Origin: Thermoclostridium caenicola
GTDB taxonomy: Bacteria; Bacillota; Clostridia; DSM-8532
NCBI RefSeq assembly: GCF_900142095.1
Contig: NZ_FQZP01000004.1
Coordinates: forward strand, 52,744 to 116,743
Length of the DNA: 64,000 nt
Reading direction: 5' to 3'
In this document: piece after piece, positions 35,239 through 45,156 of the stretch
Numbering within the stretch: the stretch's first letter is position 1
How the letters are laid out: every line of letters begins with the position of its first letter
Program-made: the position numbers and the translations under genes
The notes under the pieces: generated by a model
Seen by the model: only the letters and a program-made list of their open reading frames with translations
Database searches by the model: none
What the model was told of the DNA's origin: nothing

Positions 35239-36177
35239 CTACACAAGCCAGGCCAGGAGGGTGCTGAGAATGAGCGGAGCCATCACCAGGATGAGGTTGT
35301 CTACGGCATACCTGAAGGTGTCCTTCTTGGTCTGAAGCCTGCTGAAGGCCTGAAGGTTCCGCACTACCCTGAAAGCGGGGAGCAAGGTTATCAGGGACAG
35401 GACGGGAAGGTATCCGAGAACGATGCCGACAAGGATGTCCAGGTAGCACAGGACGTAGAGCAGATAAAACAGGATGAGCGCCTTTTCCTTGCCCATGCAG
35501 ATGGGAAGCGTGTAGCGCTTGTTTTCAATGTCGTCCTCCACATCGCAGATATTGTTGGCCAGCATGATCCCGGCAATGAGAAGCATGGGCGGGATGAGAG
35601 CCACCGTTACGGGGAGCAGCACCTGCCAGTTGAGGATGATGGAGATATGCTCATTTTCCAGGACCAGCCGGATGGGCCTGCCGGTGAAAAGGGAAAGGTA
35701 GATGACGATGAACGGCAGGACATATCCCATGAAAAAACCCGAGAAGATCTCGCCCAGAGGGGTTCTGGATATGGGAAGCGGTCCTGCGGAATACAGGATG
35801 CCCACAAGGAAGCAGGCCATTCCCAGGAGCAGCACCATGTAATCGGCATGCAGGAAGACCAAAATGCCGAAGACAACGGCGATGGCAAAGAGGACGGCAA
35901 TGATCAGGATAACCGTTTTTTCACTCATGCCGTAGCGGACGATGGCGTTATGCTTTTCATAGTTATAGCCATGCCGTTTTCTTGCCCGCTTCCAGTCCTG
36001 GTAATTGTTCAGAGCAGTGGTGAACATATCGAAGGCAAGCATGGAAATGAAGAAATAGATGAGGAGCAAAGGCTGCAGGCTGCGAAAACGGTATCCGGTG
36101 TAGACAATGCTCCATATAAAAGGTACGACGCTGGCTATCTTTGTCTGGATTTCAACCAGCTTCAGGAATGCTCTCAT
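35239..36177 (-). CDS. UbiA-family prenyltransferase, MenA-like
   Basis: 312 residues, about nine membrane helices. The first Asp-rich motif is a variant, NNYQDWKRA (about 57-65), and the second is DVEDDIENKR (about 210-219); both bind the Mg-prenyl diphosphate. The family prenylates quinone precursors, heme or aromatic acids. The N-x3-D first motif and overall length resemble MenA, but no other menaquinone gene is in the window. AAGGAGGCC lies 4 nt before the ATG. It ends at the palindromic element. Confidence 0.83.
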   Translation of the reverse strand: MRAFLKLVEIQTKIASVVPFIWSIVYTGYRFRSLQPLLLIYFFISMLAFDMFTTALNNYQDWKRARKRHGYNYEKHNAIVRYGMSEKTVILIIAVLFAIAVVFGILVFLHADYMVLLLGMACFLVGILYSAGPLPISRTPLGEIFSGFFMGYVLPFIVIYLSLFTGRPIRLVLENEHISIILNWQVLLPVTVALIPPMLLIAGIMLANNICDVEDDIENKRYTLPICMGKEKALILFYLLYVLCYLDILVGIVLGYLPVLSLITLLPAFRVVRNLQAFSRLQTKKDTFRYAVDNLILVMAPLILSTLLAWLV

Positions 36178-36363
36178 GGCAGGCCTCCTTGCATAAAGCT
36201 CTGGATTTTGATGCCATCTCCATTATATCATTTCCGGCTATCCGGTAAATTAGCGAAGCAATTGCAGCTCGCACCCCATGATTTCCATGTCTTTGTTGCC
36301 GATGAAATGCAAATCATATAAAATGTTGGATGAATGATTGATCTGGAGCAAGGGGGTTTAAAG

Positions 36364-36813
36364 ATGCTGAAAATCAGAGTGATCAGCGGACCCAACCTGA
36401 ACCTGCTGGGTACCCGGGAACCGAAAGTGTACGGAACCCAAACCCTTGAAGACATAGAAAACGCGTTAAGGCAGGAAGCCAGGGATTATGGTGTGGCGAT
36501 TGAATTCTTCCAGTCCAACCATGAAGGCGCTATCATCGATTGCATCCATGATGCCGCGAGATCGGGTGTTCATGGCCTCATCATCAACCCCGGCGCCTTT
36601 ACCCATTACAGCTATGCCATCCGGGATGCCATTGCCGCGGTGGGGATTCCCGCGGTGGAGGTCCATTTGTCCAATGTCCATGCCAGGGAGGAGTTCAGAG
36701 CCAGGTCGGTCATTGCTCCCGTATGCATGGGTCAAATCAGCGGGTTGGGAGCGTTGTCCTATTCGGCAGCCCTTTTTGCTCTTGTGAAGAAATTGGAGGA
36801 AACCAGGCCCTGA
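36364..36813 (+). CDS. aroQ: 3-Dehydroquinate dehydratase, type II
   Basis: 149 residues, normal for the dodecameric type II enzyme. [16 protein letters not shown] (about 8-23) carries the catalytic Arg and Tyr, and [12 protein letters not shown] (about 101-112) the substrate-binding segment. It makes 3-dehydroshikimate in the shikimate pathway. AAGGGGG precedes the ATG at 36364; the earlier ATG at 36334 is not supported. The peptidase pepP follows after 60 nt, as in many Firmicutes. Confidence 0.95.
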   Translation: MLKIRVISGPNLNLLGTREPKVYGTQTLEDIENALRQEARDYGVAIEFFQSNHEGAIIDCIHDAARSGVHGLIINPGAFTHYSYAIRDAIAAVGIPAVEVHLSNVHAREEFRARSVIAPVCMGQISGLGALSYSAALFALVKKLEETRP

Positions 36814-36873
36814 ACCTGAAGGCCGGGTTGACCTGACGGAACGAGGGCGCTGGCATCAGAAAGAAGGTTTGCA

Positions 36874-37947
36874 ATGAACGACAGACTGGGCAAAGTCAGA
36901 AACATCATATCGGAAAAGGGATTGGACGGACTGATCATCACAGGCCGGGCCAATACCTATTATCTGTCGGGCTTTTCCGGATCCACTTCCTATCTTCTTA
37001 TCGGACGGGAGAAAGCATGGCTTGTTGTGGATTTCCGCTATACCATCCAGGCGAAAAACCAGGTCTTTGAAGGGATTGAAGTGGTGGAACATGCCGACAG
37101 CTTTTATGCGACCCTCGACGGGATCCTTGCCGAAGAAGGCATGGGCGCCGTGGGATTTGAAGGAAACCAGCTCACCTATTCGGAATATGAACGCTTCAAG
37201 GCCAGGCTGCCCCATGCGCAAAGGCTTGAAGGCATCGGCAATGAGATCGACCTTTTGCGGATCAGGAAGGATGCAGGTGAGATAGAAGCCATCGCCCAGG
37301 CCGTCCGGCTGGGGGATCAGGTTTTTGAAGAGATCCTGAAGGTGATTAAGCCAGGCATGACCGAGTCGGAGCTTGCGGCTGAGATCGAATACCAGATGAG
37401 AAAACTGGGGGCTTCCGGGCCATCCTTTGCCACCATTGTAGCCGCCGGTGAGCGCTCGGCCATGTGCCATGCGGTACCCACCGAGAACAGGCTGAAACCG
37501 GGCGACGCCCTGGTCCTCGATTTTGGCGTGATTTACCGCCATTATTGTTCGGATATGACGAGAACAATATTTATCGGGGAACCGGGCGAAGAGATGAAAA
37601 AGATATACCGGATTGTCCTGGACGCCCAGCTGGCTGCTTTGGAAAGCCTGCATTCGGGCATGAAGGCCAGCGATGCGGATAAAGTTGCACGGGATATCAT
37701 CGCCCGGGCCGGATACGGCGCGCATTTCGGTCATAGCCTGGGCCACGGCGTGGGTATCGAGATCCATGAAGAGCCCAGGTTGTCCGCCAAGTCGGAGGAT
37801 ATCCTGCAGGACGGCATGGTTTTCTCGGTGGAACCGGGTATCTATGTGGAAGGCCTTGGCGGGGTGCGCATCGAGGATATGGTGGTGCTGGTTGACGGAA
37901 AACCCAGGAATCTTACAGGAAGTACCAAGGATATTATCATCCTGTAA
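36874..37947 (+). CDS. pepP: Xaa-Pro aminopeptidase (M24)
   Basis: 357 residues. Creatinase-like N-terminal domain (1-125) and pita-bread M24 domain with metal ligands in LDFGV, SDMTRT, HSLGHGVGIEIHEEP and the final Glu residues of VFSVEPG and RIEDMV. It removes residues preceding proline. The aroQ-pepP-efp order is a common Firmicute arrangement. AGAAGG precedes the ATG. Confidence 0.94.
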   Translation: MNDRLGKVRNIISEKGLDGLIITGRANTYYLSGFSGSTSYLLIGREKAWLVVDFRYTIQAKNQVFEGIEVVEHADSFYATLDGILAEEGMGAVGFEGNQLTYSEYERFKARLPHAQRLEGIGNEIDLLRIRKDAGEIEAIAQAVRLGDQVFEEILKVIKPGMTESELAAEIEYQMRKLGASGPSFATIVAAGERSAMCHAVPTENRLKPGDALVLDFGVIYRHYCSDMTRTIFIGEPGEEMKKIYRIVLDAQLAALESLHSGMKASDADKVARDIIARAGYGAHFGHSLGHGVGIEIHEEPRLSAKSEDILQDGMVFSVEPGIYVEGLGGVRIEDMVVLVDGKPRNLTGSTKDIIIL

Positions 37948-38050
37948 CGGGGCTTTGAACAGGCTTGCATAACGCTTGTTTTTGATTTAATATAAAATGG
38001 TAAGTTTGACAATATGGATTCACCCTATATTGAGAGGAAGGTTTCGAAAC

Positions 38051-38608
38051 ATGATTGTTGCAGGAGATTTTAAGAACGGCGTAACGTTTGAGATGGACGG
38101 ACAGGTCTGGCAGGTGGTGGAATTCCAGCATGTCAAGCCGGGGAAAGGCGCAGCCTTTGTAAGGACCAAGATCAAGAACGTGATTTCAGGCGGTGTCATC
38201 GAGCGTTCATTCAGCCCGACCGACAAGTTTGAGCGGGCCCAGATCGAAAGAAGGGATATGGAATACCTCTACAACGACGGCGATCTGGCATACTTCATGG
38301 ATGTTGAAACGTATGAGCAGCTGCCTCTCAACCTTTCCCAGATCAAGGATTCAATGACCTTTGTCAAGGAGAATATGGTCTGCAAGATTCTCTCCTATAA
38401 GGGCAACGTATTCGGTGTAGAACCGCCCATGTTTGTTGAGCTGGAAGTCACCCATACCGAACCCGGATTCAAGGGAGATACGGCTACCGGTGCTACCAAG
38501 CCTGCCACCGTTGAGACCGGTGCCCAGGTAAAGGTGCCGCTGTTTGTGAACACCGGCGACAAGATTCGTATCGATACGCGCACCGGAGAATACCTGGAAC
38601 GCGTATAA
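38051..38608 (+). CDS. efp: Elongation factor P
   Basis: 185 residues, full length, three beta-barrel domains. The tip loop [10 protein letters not shown] carries a Lys at the modification position, used in many bacteria for post-translational modification. EF-P relieves ribosome stalling at polyproline, relevant here given the many Pro-rich linkers of the exported proteins. AGAGGAAGG precedes the ATG at 38051; an AT-rich TAATATAAAA at 37988 may include the -10. Confidence 0.97.
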   Translation: MIVAGDFKNGVTFEMDGQVWQVVEFQHVKPGKGAAFVRTKIKNVISGGVIERSFSPTDKFERAQIERRDMEYLYNDGDLAYFMDVETYEQLPLNLSQIKDSMTFVKENMVCKILSYKGNVFGVEPPMFVELEVTHTEPGFKGDTATGATKPATVETGAQVKVPLFVNTGDKIRIDTRTGEYLERV

Positions 38609-38623
38609 AAGAGCAGAATACCG

Positions 38624-38650
38624 AAAGAGAGCCAAAAGGCTCTCTTTTTT
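38624..38650 (+). terminator. Rho-independent terminator of efp
   Basis: AAAGAGAGCC-AAAA-GGCTCTCTTT followed by TTT. Confidence 0.92.
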
Positions 38651-38656
38651 CATGCC

Positions 38657-38686
38657 TGCATAAAATAAGGAATTCATCCAATACTA
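38657..38686 (+). promoter_or_regulatory. Sigma-G-type promoter of spoVT
   Basis: TGCATA (38657-38662) and AATACTA (38680-38686) with a 17-bp spacer, close to the forespore sigma-G consensus (TGHATR and CATACTA). spoVT is sigma-G dependent in B. subtilis. Confidence 0.6.
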
Positions 38687-38731
38687 TGAATGATTAGATT
38701 TTGACAGCTTGCATGAAAGGAGGCAAACATT

Positions 38732-39283
38732 TTGAAAGCAACCGGCATTGTAAGGAGAATAGACGATCTGGGCCGGGTAGTCATCCCAAAGGAGATCCGA
38801 CGCACCTTGAGAATCAGGGAGGGAGATCCGCTGGAGATATACACCGATCGGGAGGGAGAGGTCATCCTCAAGAAGTACTCGCCCATCGGTGAATTGGGAG
38901 ATTTTGCCGAGGCCTATGCTGAGTCCCTCCATAATACCAGTGGCCATATTATAGCAGTAGCCGACCGTGATTCCATTATAGCCGTGTCGGGCGGTTCCAA
39001 GAAAGACTTGCTCGAAAAGCCGTTGAGCCCGGATATTGAGAAAATCATTGAGAACAGGGATACCTTCGTGGCAAGCGATGCCGATGGCAAGGTTCCTGTG
39101 ATAACCGACGATAAAGGCAATGCAAAGTATGCCTGCAAGGTTATTTCTCCCATCATCTCCGAGGGGGATGCCATTGGCGCTGTGATGATGCTGTCGGTGG
39201 ATCCCAAGGTTAAAGTGGGTGAGGTGGAAACCAAACTTGTCCAGTCGGCCGCAAACTTCCTTGGCCGTCATCTGGAACAATGA
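38732..39283 (+). CDS. spoVT: Stage V sporulation protein T
   Basis: 183 residues starting at TTG 38732, the only start with a good site (AAAGGAGG 8 nt upstream). N-terminal AbrB-type DNA-binding domain (1-50), C-terminal GAF-like domain (56-180). SpoVT tunes sigma-G regulons in the forespore and affects germination. In B. subtilis it follows mfd; here it stands alone between efp and a minus-strand gene. 140 nt of featureless sequence follow, ending in the terminator of the opposite gene. Confidence 0.95.
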   Translation: MKATGIVRRIDDLGRVVIPKEIRRTLRIREGDPLEIYTDREGEVILKKYSPIGELGDFAEAYAESLHNTSGHIIAVADRDSIIAVSGGSKKDLLEKPLSPDIEKIIENRDTFVASDADGKVPVITDDKGNAKYACKVISPIISEGDAIGAVMMLSVDPKVKVGEVETKLVQSAANFLGRHLEQ

Positions 39284-39378
39284 TTGCAGCAAATTGAATC
39301 GCCAGTCAATGCAGCCCGGACGCAGAAGCAAATGCGGTATGCAAAACAGCACCATTCACAGTGAGACAGGTTTGAAAA

Positions 39379-39408
39379 AAAGGAGTTGTCAAAAGACAGC
39401 TCCTTTAA
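39379..39408 (-). terminator. Terminator of the FAD-protein gene, possibly used from both sides
   Basis: AGGAGTTGTC-AAAA-GACAGCTCCT with one G-T pair. The minus strand continues in seven T, the plus strand in TTTAAAT. Confidence 0.8.
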
Positions 39409-39423
39409 ATATGTTCATGATGT

Positions 39424-40827
39424 TCATTCGGCCTGCTTCCCGATCCGCCTGCTGATGGTCCGGGCCACCGACACGCCGCTGGCGGCCGCCTGGGACAATC
39501 CCCTGGTGATGCCGGCTCCGTCGCCGATGGCAAAAAAGTTCGGCCGTTGGGTTTCCAGCTCATTGCTCAACTGGAGCCTTGCGCTGTAGAATTTGACCTC
39601 AACACCGTAAAGCAGGGTGTCATGATTGGCTGTTCCGGGTGCGATCTTGTCAAGGGCCATGATCATTTCAATGATGTTGTCCAGATGGCGCTTGGTCAGG
39701 ACCAGGCTTAGATCTCCCGGTGTAGCCTTCAGGGTGGGCCTGGTAAAGCTCTGGGACAACCGGTGCTCGTTGGTCCGTTTTCCTTTGATCAGATCGCCGA
39801 ACCGCTGCACGATGACGCCGCCGCCCAGCATGTTGGACAGGGAAGCAATGCGCTTGCCATACTGATAGGGCTCGTTGAAGGGCTGGGTGAACCGGTTGCT
39901 GACCAGCAGGGCAAAATTGGTATTTTCGCTTCTTAAGGCCGGATCGGTATAGCTGTGGCCGTTCACCGTGATGATACCGTCCACGTTCTCGGCGACCACA
40001 TGGCCATAAGGGTTCATGCAGAAGGTTCTGACCAGATCACCGTATTGCTTGGTCCTGTACAGGAATTTCGCCTCGTAGACCACGTCGGTGATTTCCTCGA
40101 AGATCTTTGCGGGAAGTTCCACGCGCACGCCGATATCCACCTGGTTGTTGATAAGCGAAAGGCCCAGTTTCCTGCACTGGTTGGCAAACCATTCGGCGCC
40201 GGTCCTCCCGGGGGCGACTATCAGGTAGCGGCACTCAGCGCTGGTGCCGTCGTTCAGGGTGATCCTGTACCCGTCCTGCAAGGCTTCGATCTCGGTGACC
40301 GGCGCGTTGCAAACCAGTTCCACCCGCTGGTTGAGATACTCGTAAAGGCGGGTCAGGATGTCCAGGTTGTTCTCGGTGCCCAAATGCTTCACTTCAGCGT
40401 CAAGAAGGTGCAAATCGTAGGAGAGCGCCTTCCGCGAGATTTCATGGGCGGCCGGGCTGTTGGTGGAAAAACGTTTGGTGGTGGCCCCAAACCGGACATT
40501 GATACTGTCTACGTATTCGATCAGTTCCATAATGGTTTCTGAATCCATGTAATCGGAGAGCCAGCCGCCAAACCGGGTGGTGAAATTGAACTTGCCGTCC
40601 GAAAAGGCACCGGCGCCGCCGAAACCGCTCATGATGGAGCAGGAAGGGCAGTTGATGCATGATTCGGTTTTCTTCTGGACGATGGGACAGCTGCGGCGGC
40701 CGATATCCCTGCCCTGTTCCAGCATGAGAATATCCATGCCCGGACAGAGCCTGTCGAGTTCATAACCGGCAAAAATGCCTGCTGTACCGCATCCAATGAT
40801 GATCACATCATACTTGCTTTTTTTCAT
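39424..40827 (-). CDS. FAD-dependent oxidoreductase-like protein
   Basis: 467 residues from the ATG at 40827 (AAAGGAT 10 nt upstream; a GTG two codons earlier is less likely). The FAD-binding GCGTAGIFAGYELDR is at about 12-26 and the second dinucleotide contact FFAIGDGAGITRGLSQAAASG at the C-terminus. A cysteine cluster CINCPSC follows the nucleotide site at about 57-63, with MSGFGGAGAFSDGK next to it. This is the widespread family related to bacterial 'FAD-dependent dehydrogenase' proteins of unknown substrate. The cysteines could hold a metal or be redox active. Confidence 0.82.
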   Translation of the reverse strand: MKKSKYDVIIIGCGTAGIFAGYELDRLCPGMDILMLEQGRDIGRRSCPIVQKKTESCINCPSCSIMSGFGGAGAFSDGKFNFTTRFGGWLSDYMDSETIMELIEYVDSINVRFGATTKRFSTNSPAAHEISRKALSYDLHLLDAEVKHLGTENNLDILTRLYEYLNQRVELVCNAPVTEIEALQDGYRITLNDGTSAECRYLIVAPGRTGAEWFANQCRKLGLSLINNQVDIGVRVELPAKIFEEITDVVYEAKFLYRTKQYGDLVRTFCMNPYGHVVAENVDGIITVNGHSYTDPALRSENTNFALLVSNRFTQPFNEPYQYGKRIASLSNMLGGGVIVQRFGDLIKGKRTNEHRLSQSFTRPTLKATPGDLSLVLTKRHLDNIIEMIMALDKIAPGTANHDTLLYGVEVKFYSARLQLSNELETQRPNFFAIGDGAGITRGLSQAAASGVSVARTISRRIGKQAE

Positions 40828-41004
40828 AACCACACAATCCTTTTTCAGAGATAGGATGCTTGCGCCATTTCATTCTACCATTCCCGCCGCTTTGCCTCAA
40901 TAGATGAACCGCGGTCGCCAATACGGGCTTTATTATTGTGTGGCCGGATGTTATACTGTATGACTAAAGGCGCAAAAAGCGGCCGAATGTTTCCGAACAG
41001 ATGT

Positions 41005-41033
41005 TTGAATTCGGAGAGCGTTTTATATATAAT
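41005..41033 (+). promoter_or_regulatory. pcrA promoter
   Basis: TTGAAT (41005-41010) and TATAAT (41028-41033) with a 17-bp spacer. Confidence 0.68.
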
Positions 41034-41082
41034 CAATTCGGGGTGTCCACCCATCCCAATCATGACACGGAGGTAACAGAGG

Positions 41083-43281
41083 ATGCTTTTGGAGAACTTG
41101 AACGAGCAACAGAAGAAGGCTGTCCTGCATACCGAGGGACCGCTTTTGGTCCTTGCAGGTGCCGGTTCAGGCAAAACCCGTGTGCTGACCCACAGGATAG
41201 CTTATCTTGTGGGTGAGATGGGCGTGAGCCCCTGGAATATCCTGGCCATCACTTTTACCAACAAGGCTGCACGCGAAATGAAGGAGCGGCTGGAAAAGCT
41301 CATCGGCGCTCCGGCCAACGACCTGTGGGTGGGCACCTTCCACGCCTGCTGCGTCCGGATCCTTCGCCGGGAGATCGAGCGGCTGGGTTATGACAGAAGC
41401 TTTGTCATCTACGACACCGATGACCAGCAGACGCTGATTAAGAGCTGCCTGGAGCAGCTGGGCATCAATGAAAAGAACTTTCCGCCCGGCTCGGTGCTCC
41501 ATGAAATTGGCCGCGCCAAGGACGAGCTCATCAGTCCGGCCCAGTACCTGAAGATGTATGCATCCGACTATCGCCTCGGCAAGATAGCCCGGATCTACGA
41601 GCTTTACCAGAAAAAACTCAAGTCCAATAACGCTTTGGATTTTGACGATATCATCTTCCACACCATCCGCATCTTTTCCGAGTTTCCGGAGGTACTGGAC
41701 TACTATGCGGAAAAATTCCGCTACATCCATGTGGACGAATACCAGGATACCAATACGGCACAATATATGCTGGTCAGCATGCTGGCCTCAAAGCACGGCA
41801 ATATCTGCGTGGTGGGCGATGACGACCAGATGATCTACGGCTGGCGGGGTGCAAACCTGCGCAATATCCTGGATTTCGAAAAGGATTTCAAATCCTGCCG
41901 GGTCATCAAGCTGGAACAGAACTACCGTTCCACCAAGACCATCCTGGAGGCTGCCAACCACGTGATCCAGAACAATGCCGGGAGAAAGCAGAAGAGGCTC
42001 TGGACCGAAAACCCGGAGGGCAGCCTGGTCAACCGGTATGAAGCTGCCGATGAGCATGATGAGGCCTATTACATAGCCGACGTCATACGATCCCTTAAGG
42101 CATCGGGCAGAAGTTACAGCGACATGGCCCTTCTTTACCGGATCAACGCCCAGTCCCGCGTATTCGAAGAAGTCTTCATGAAGACGGGCATTCCCTATAA
42201 AATCTACGGGGGTCTGAAATTCTACGATCGGAAGGAAATCAAGGATGTTATCGCCTGGCTCCGGCTGGTCCAGAACGCCGATGACGACATCAGCTTTTCA
42301 AGGGCCATCAATGTTCCCAAACGGGGCATCGGGAAGACAACCCTGGACAAGGTTGAGCAATTGGCAATCCAGGAGGATACCAGCATGTACCGGATAGCCT
42401 CCCGTGCAGAAGCGTACCCGGAACTGGCGCGAGCCTCACGGAACCTTCTGGGTTTTTGCAGGTTTGTGGAGGATTTGAAGGCCAGGTCCAGGGAAGCGGA
42501 GCTGGTGGATTTCATCGCGCTTCTGCTGGACAGAAGCGGCCTGGTCAGGGAACTGGAAAAGGAGTTGACCCCCGAGTCCATGACCCGAATCGAAAACATC
42601 AAGGAATTCCTGTCGGTGGCGCAGGAATTTGCCGAGAAAGCGGAAGAAAAGCCCACCCTTGAGGATTTCCTGGCCCATATCTCCCTGGTTGCCGATATTG
42701 ATGATTCGGAGGAGGTGGGGGATCGGGTGGTCCTCATGACCCTCCACAGCGCCAAGGGCCTGGAATTCCCCGTGGTGTTCATCGCCGGTATGGAGGAAGG
42801 GGTTTTCCCCAGCTACCGCTCCCTCTACGACGAGGATCAGCTGGAAGAGGAGAGAAGGCTTTGCTATGTGGGTATCACCCGTGCCCAGGAAGAGATCTAC
42901 CTGACAAATGCCAAATGCCGCATGCTCTTCGGAAGCACCTCCTACAACCGCGTATCCCGCTTCATCAGTGAAATACCGGATTCCCTGATAGCAAGCCCTG
43001 CCCACGGCAGGCCCACGCCGGCCGCTTCCAACAGCTGGCTGGGAAGCCGCGGCAAAATGGACCTGAACGACCTGAAAAGCAGGATACGGGCGTTCAACAG
43101 GGCATCCCAGGAGGAAGGCGAAAGCGTGGAAGTCGGCGATCGGGTGCTGCACAAGAAGTTTGGCGCAGGCACGGTCATGAAGAAGACCCCGGACGGCGGG
43201 GATTTCCAGCTGGAGATCCGATTTGACGATTATGGCATGAAACGGCTCATGGAGAGTTTTGCCAAGCTGAAAAAGATATAG
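41083..43281 (+). CDS. pcrA: ATP-dependent DNA helicase PcrA (UvrD/Rep family)
   Basis: 732 residues, normal for PcrA. Helicase motifs in order: Q motif LNEQQKKAV, motif I AGAGSGKTRVLTHR (about 27-40), Ia TFTNKAA, II VDEYQDTN (about 221), III GDDDQMIYGWRGA, IV YRSTK, V HSAKGLEF and VI GITRAQEEIYL. It unwinds 3'-5', removes recombinase and supports repair and plasmid replication. The C-terminal 75 residues include a VGDRVLHKKFGAGTV Tudor-like RNA polymerase-binding segment. GGAGG is about 9 nt before the ATG. A HAD gene follows by 22 nt. Confidence 0.96.
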   Translation: MLLENLNEQQKKAVLHTEGPLLVLAGAGSGKTRVLTHRIAYLVGEMGVSPWNILAITFTNKAAREMKERLEKLIGAPANDLWVGTFHACCVRILRREIERLGYDRSFVIYDTDDQQTLIKSCLEQLGINEKNFPPGSVLHEIGRAKDELISPAQYLKMYASDYRLGKIARIYELYQKKLKSNNALDFDDIIFHTIRIFSEFPEVLDYYAEKFRYIHVDEYQDTNTAQYMLVSMLASKHGNICVVGDDDQMIYGWRGANLRNILDFEKDFKSCRVIKLEQNYRSTKTILEAANHVIQNNAGRKQKRLWTENPEGSLVNRYEAADEHDEAYYIADVIRSLKASGRSYSDMALLYRINAQSRVFEEVFMKTGIPYKIYGGLKFYDRKEIKDVIAWLRLVQNADDDISFSRAINVPKRGIGKTTLDKVEQLAIQEDTSMYRIASRAEAYPELARASRNLLGFCRFVEDLKARSREAELVDFIALLLDRSGLVRELEKELTPESMTRIENIKEFLSVAQEFAEKAEEKPTLEDFLAHISLVADIDDSEEVGDRVVLMTLHSAKGLEFPVVFIAGMEEGVFPSYRSLYDEDQLEEERRLCYVGITRAQEEIYLTNAKCRMLFGSTSYNRVSRFISEIPDSLIASPAHGRPTPAASNSWLGSRGKMDLNDLKSRIRAFNRASQEEGESVEVGDRVLHKKFGAGTVMKKTPDGGDFQLEIRFDDYGMKRLMESFAKLKKI

Positions 43282-43303
43282 AAAATGATCGAAAGGAGAT
43301 CCT

Positions 43304-43951
43304 ATGATTAAAGCACTGGTTTTTGACATGGACGGCGTCATCATCGACAGCGAACCGATTCAATGCGAGATTGCCGTCGCGGTGATGAGAAGCTTCGGCG
43401 CCGAGCCATCCCCAAGTGAGCTCTATGAGTTTATCGGCGTGACTAACCAGACCATGTGGCCCATCCTCAAGGAAAGGCACAACATAAAAGCCTCAGTGGA
43501 AGAACTGCTGGAAAGGCAGCAGGAGTATAAGAAAAAGCGCTTTTTCCAGGAACCCATTGAGGCCATCGACGGCATCGGGGACCTGGTAAAAACGGCTGTC
43601 GCAAAAGGCCTGAAGATTGCGCTGGCCACTTCGTCACCCAGGTATTTTGCCGAGCATATCCTGAAAACAACGGGACTTATGCCTTATTTTGATGTCATGG
43701 TCACAGCCGACGACATCACAAGGAGCAAGCCCGATCCGGAGATCTATCTGAAAGCCGCGCAGCATCTGGGGATCGAACCGGCAGCCTGCGTGGCCATCGA
43801 AGACGCGGAACTGGGCATCCAGTCGGCAAAGAGCGCCGGCATGCGGGTCATCGCATTCAAAAACCCCAATTCCGGCAGGCAGGATACCAGTAAGGCCGAT
43901 TTTGTGGTAACATCTATACGGGATATTGATCTGGACAAGCTGGACATTTAG
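43304..43951 (+). CDS. HAD-superfamily hydrolase, beta-phosphoglucomutase-like
   Basis: 215 residues. Motif I FDMDGVIIDSEP (about 7-18), motif II ATSS (about 107), Lys in SKPDPEIYLKAA and motif III AIEDAELGI (about 166). Cap type C1 fits beta-phosphoglucomutase or sugar-phosphate phosphatases. AAAGGAG is 7 nt before the ATG. Substrate not known. Confidence 0.9.
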   Translation: MIKALVFDMDGVIIDSEPIQCEIAVAVMRSFGAEPSPSELYEFIGVTNQTMWPILKERHNIKASVEELLERQQEYKKKRFFQEPIEAIDGIGDLVKTAVAKGLKIALATSSPRYFAEHILKTTGLMPYFDVMVTADDITRSKPDPEIYLKAAQHLGIEPAACVAIEDAELGIQSAKSAGMRVIAFKNPNSGRQDTSKADFVVTSIRDIDLDKLDI

Positions 43952-44035
43952 GAGGCTGAACCGCGCCCTGCTGATACACGCTTTCGCAGCGAGGATGCCG
44001 TTTTTGGCCCGAAGACGGAAAGGTATGACCGAACC

Positions 44036-45115
44036 ATGGATGATCCGAACAAGTCAAAAATGGATTTCAATGATCTGTATAAGCTGCTTGACGAAATGGA
44101 CAGCGTATTGAGGCGCAACCCTCTTGGCCGGGTCTATGACGACCTGTATACCAGGAACACGGCATCCCTTGAGGCTGATCCGGGGCCGGCCGGACAGGAG
44201 GAACCGCCGGTTCAGTATGGCACAGGGGAGGCGCCCGGAAAGGAAGAGATTGCGGACACCGCTCCCCGGAAGAGCCTAGAGGAACTCATGGCCGAGCTGA
44301 ATGCGCTGGTTGGCCTGAAGAAGGTCAAGGAGGATGTCAAATCCCTGGCCAACATGGTCAAGATCATGAAGATGCGGAAGGAAAGAGGTCTGCCCGAGGT
44401 GGAGATGTCCCTGCATCTGGTCTTCACGGGAAACCCGGGAACGGGAAAGACTACGGTGGCCCGCCTCCTTGCCGGGATCTACCGCGAGATTGGCGTGCTT
44501 TCCAAGGGGCATCTGGTTGAGGTGGACCGTTCGCGCCTGGTGGCCAAGTACGTAGGCCAGACGGCCCCCCAGGTGATGGAGGTCGTGAAGGAAGCCATGG
44601 GCGGCGTGCTTTTCATCGATGAGGCCTATTCCCTGGTATCCCGAAGGGGCGAGAACGACTTCGGATTTGAAGCGGTGGATACCTTGCTTAAGGCCATGGA
44701 GGATCACCGGGATGACCTGATCGTGATCGTGGCAGGGTATCCCGACAAAATGGAGGAATTCCTGGATTCCAACCCAGGGCTCCAGTCCCGTTTCAACAAA
44801 TACATCCATTTTGAGGATTATTCGCCGGAGGAACTGGTGGCCATCTTCGACAGGATGTGTGAGAAGAACGGTTATAAAACCACCGACGAGGCAAGAGAAA
44901 AGGTTGCCGGAATGCTTGAAACGCTCTATGAAAACCGCACCGAGAACTTTGCCAATGCCCGGACGGTGCGCAACCTCTTTGAGAAGATCCTGACCGTGCA
45001 TGCGGACCGGCTTGCCGAAAAGGAGAGCATAACCGATGAAGAGCTGGTTACCATAATCGGCGAGGATGTGGACAAGATAGACCTGGAAGAGATGATGTAT
45101 TATAAAATTGAGTAG
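44036..45115 (+). CDS. spoVK: SpoVK/CbbX-type AAA ATPase
   Basis: 359 residues. After a variable acidic N-terminus (1-80) come ELNALVGLKKVKEDVKSL, Walker A GNPGTGKTTVAR (about 130-141), Walker B VLFIDEAYSLV (about 195-205) and the sensor NPGLQSRF. Closest by pattern to stage V sporulation protein K, a mother-cell AAA protein. It sits next to spoIIE. The start is moderately sure; other upstream frames lack ribosome-binding sites. Confidence 0.85.
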   Translation: MDDPNKSKMDFNDLYKLLDEMDSVLRRNPLGRVYDDLYTRNTASLEADPGPAGQEEPPVQYGTGEAPGKEEIADTAPRKSLEELMAELNALVGLKKVKEDVKSLANMVKIMKMRKERGLPEVEMSLHLVFTGNPGTGKTTVARLLAGIYREIGVLSKGHLVEVDRSRLVAKYVGQTAPQVMEVVKEAMGGVLFIDEAYSLVSRRGENDFGFEAVDTLLKAMEDHRDDLIVIVAGYPDKMEEFLDSNPGLQSRFNKYIHFEDYSPEELVAIFDRMCEKNGYKTTDEAREKVAGMLETLYENRTENFANARTVRNLFEKILTVHADRLAEKESITDEELVTIIGEDVDKIDLEEMMYYKIE

Positions 45116-45127
45116 TATTGGGATTGT

Positions 45128-45151
45128 GGCGGCTGTAGAGCCGCTTTTTTT
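45128..45151 (+). terminator. Rho-independent terminator of the pcrA-HAD-spoVK unit
   Basis: GCGGCT-GTAG-AGCCGC followed by seven T, 13 nt after the stop. Confidence 0.93.
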
Positions 45152-45156
45152 ACCAG

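Noticed and set aside
35113..36321. 402-codon plus-strand ORF opposite the UbiA gene
   Set aside because: Extremely charged translation opposite a well-defined membrane protein, and its start lies inside the palindromic element.
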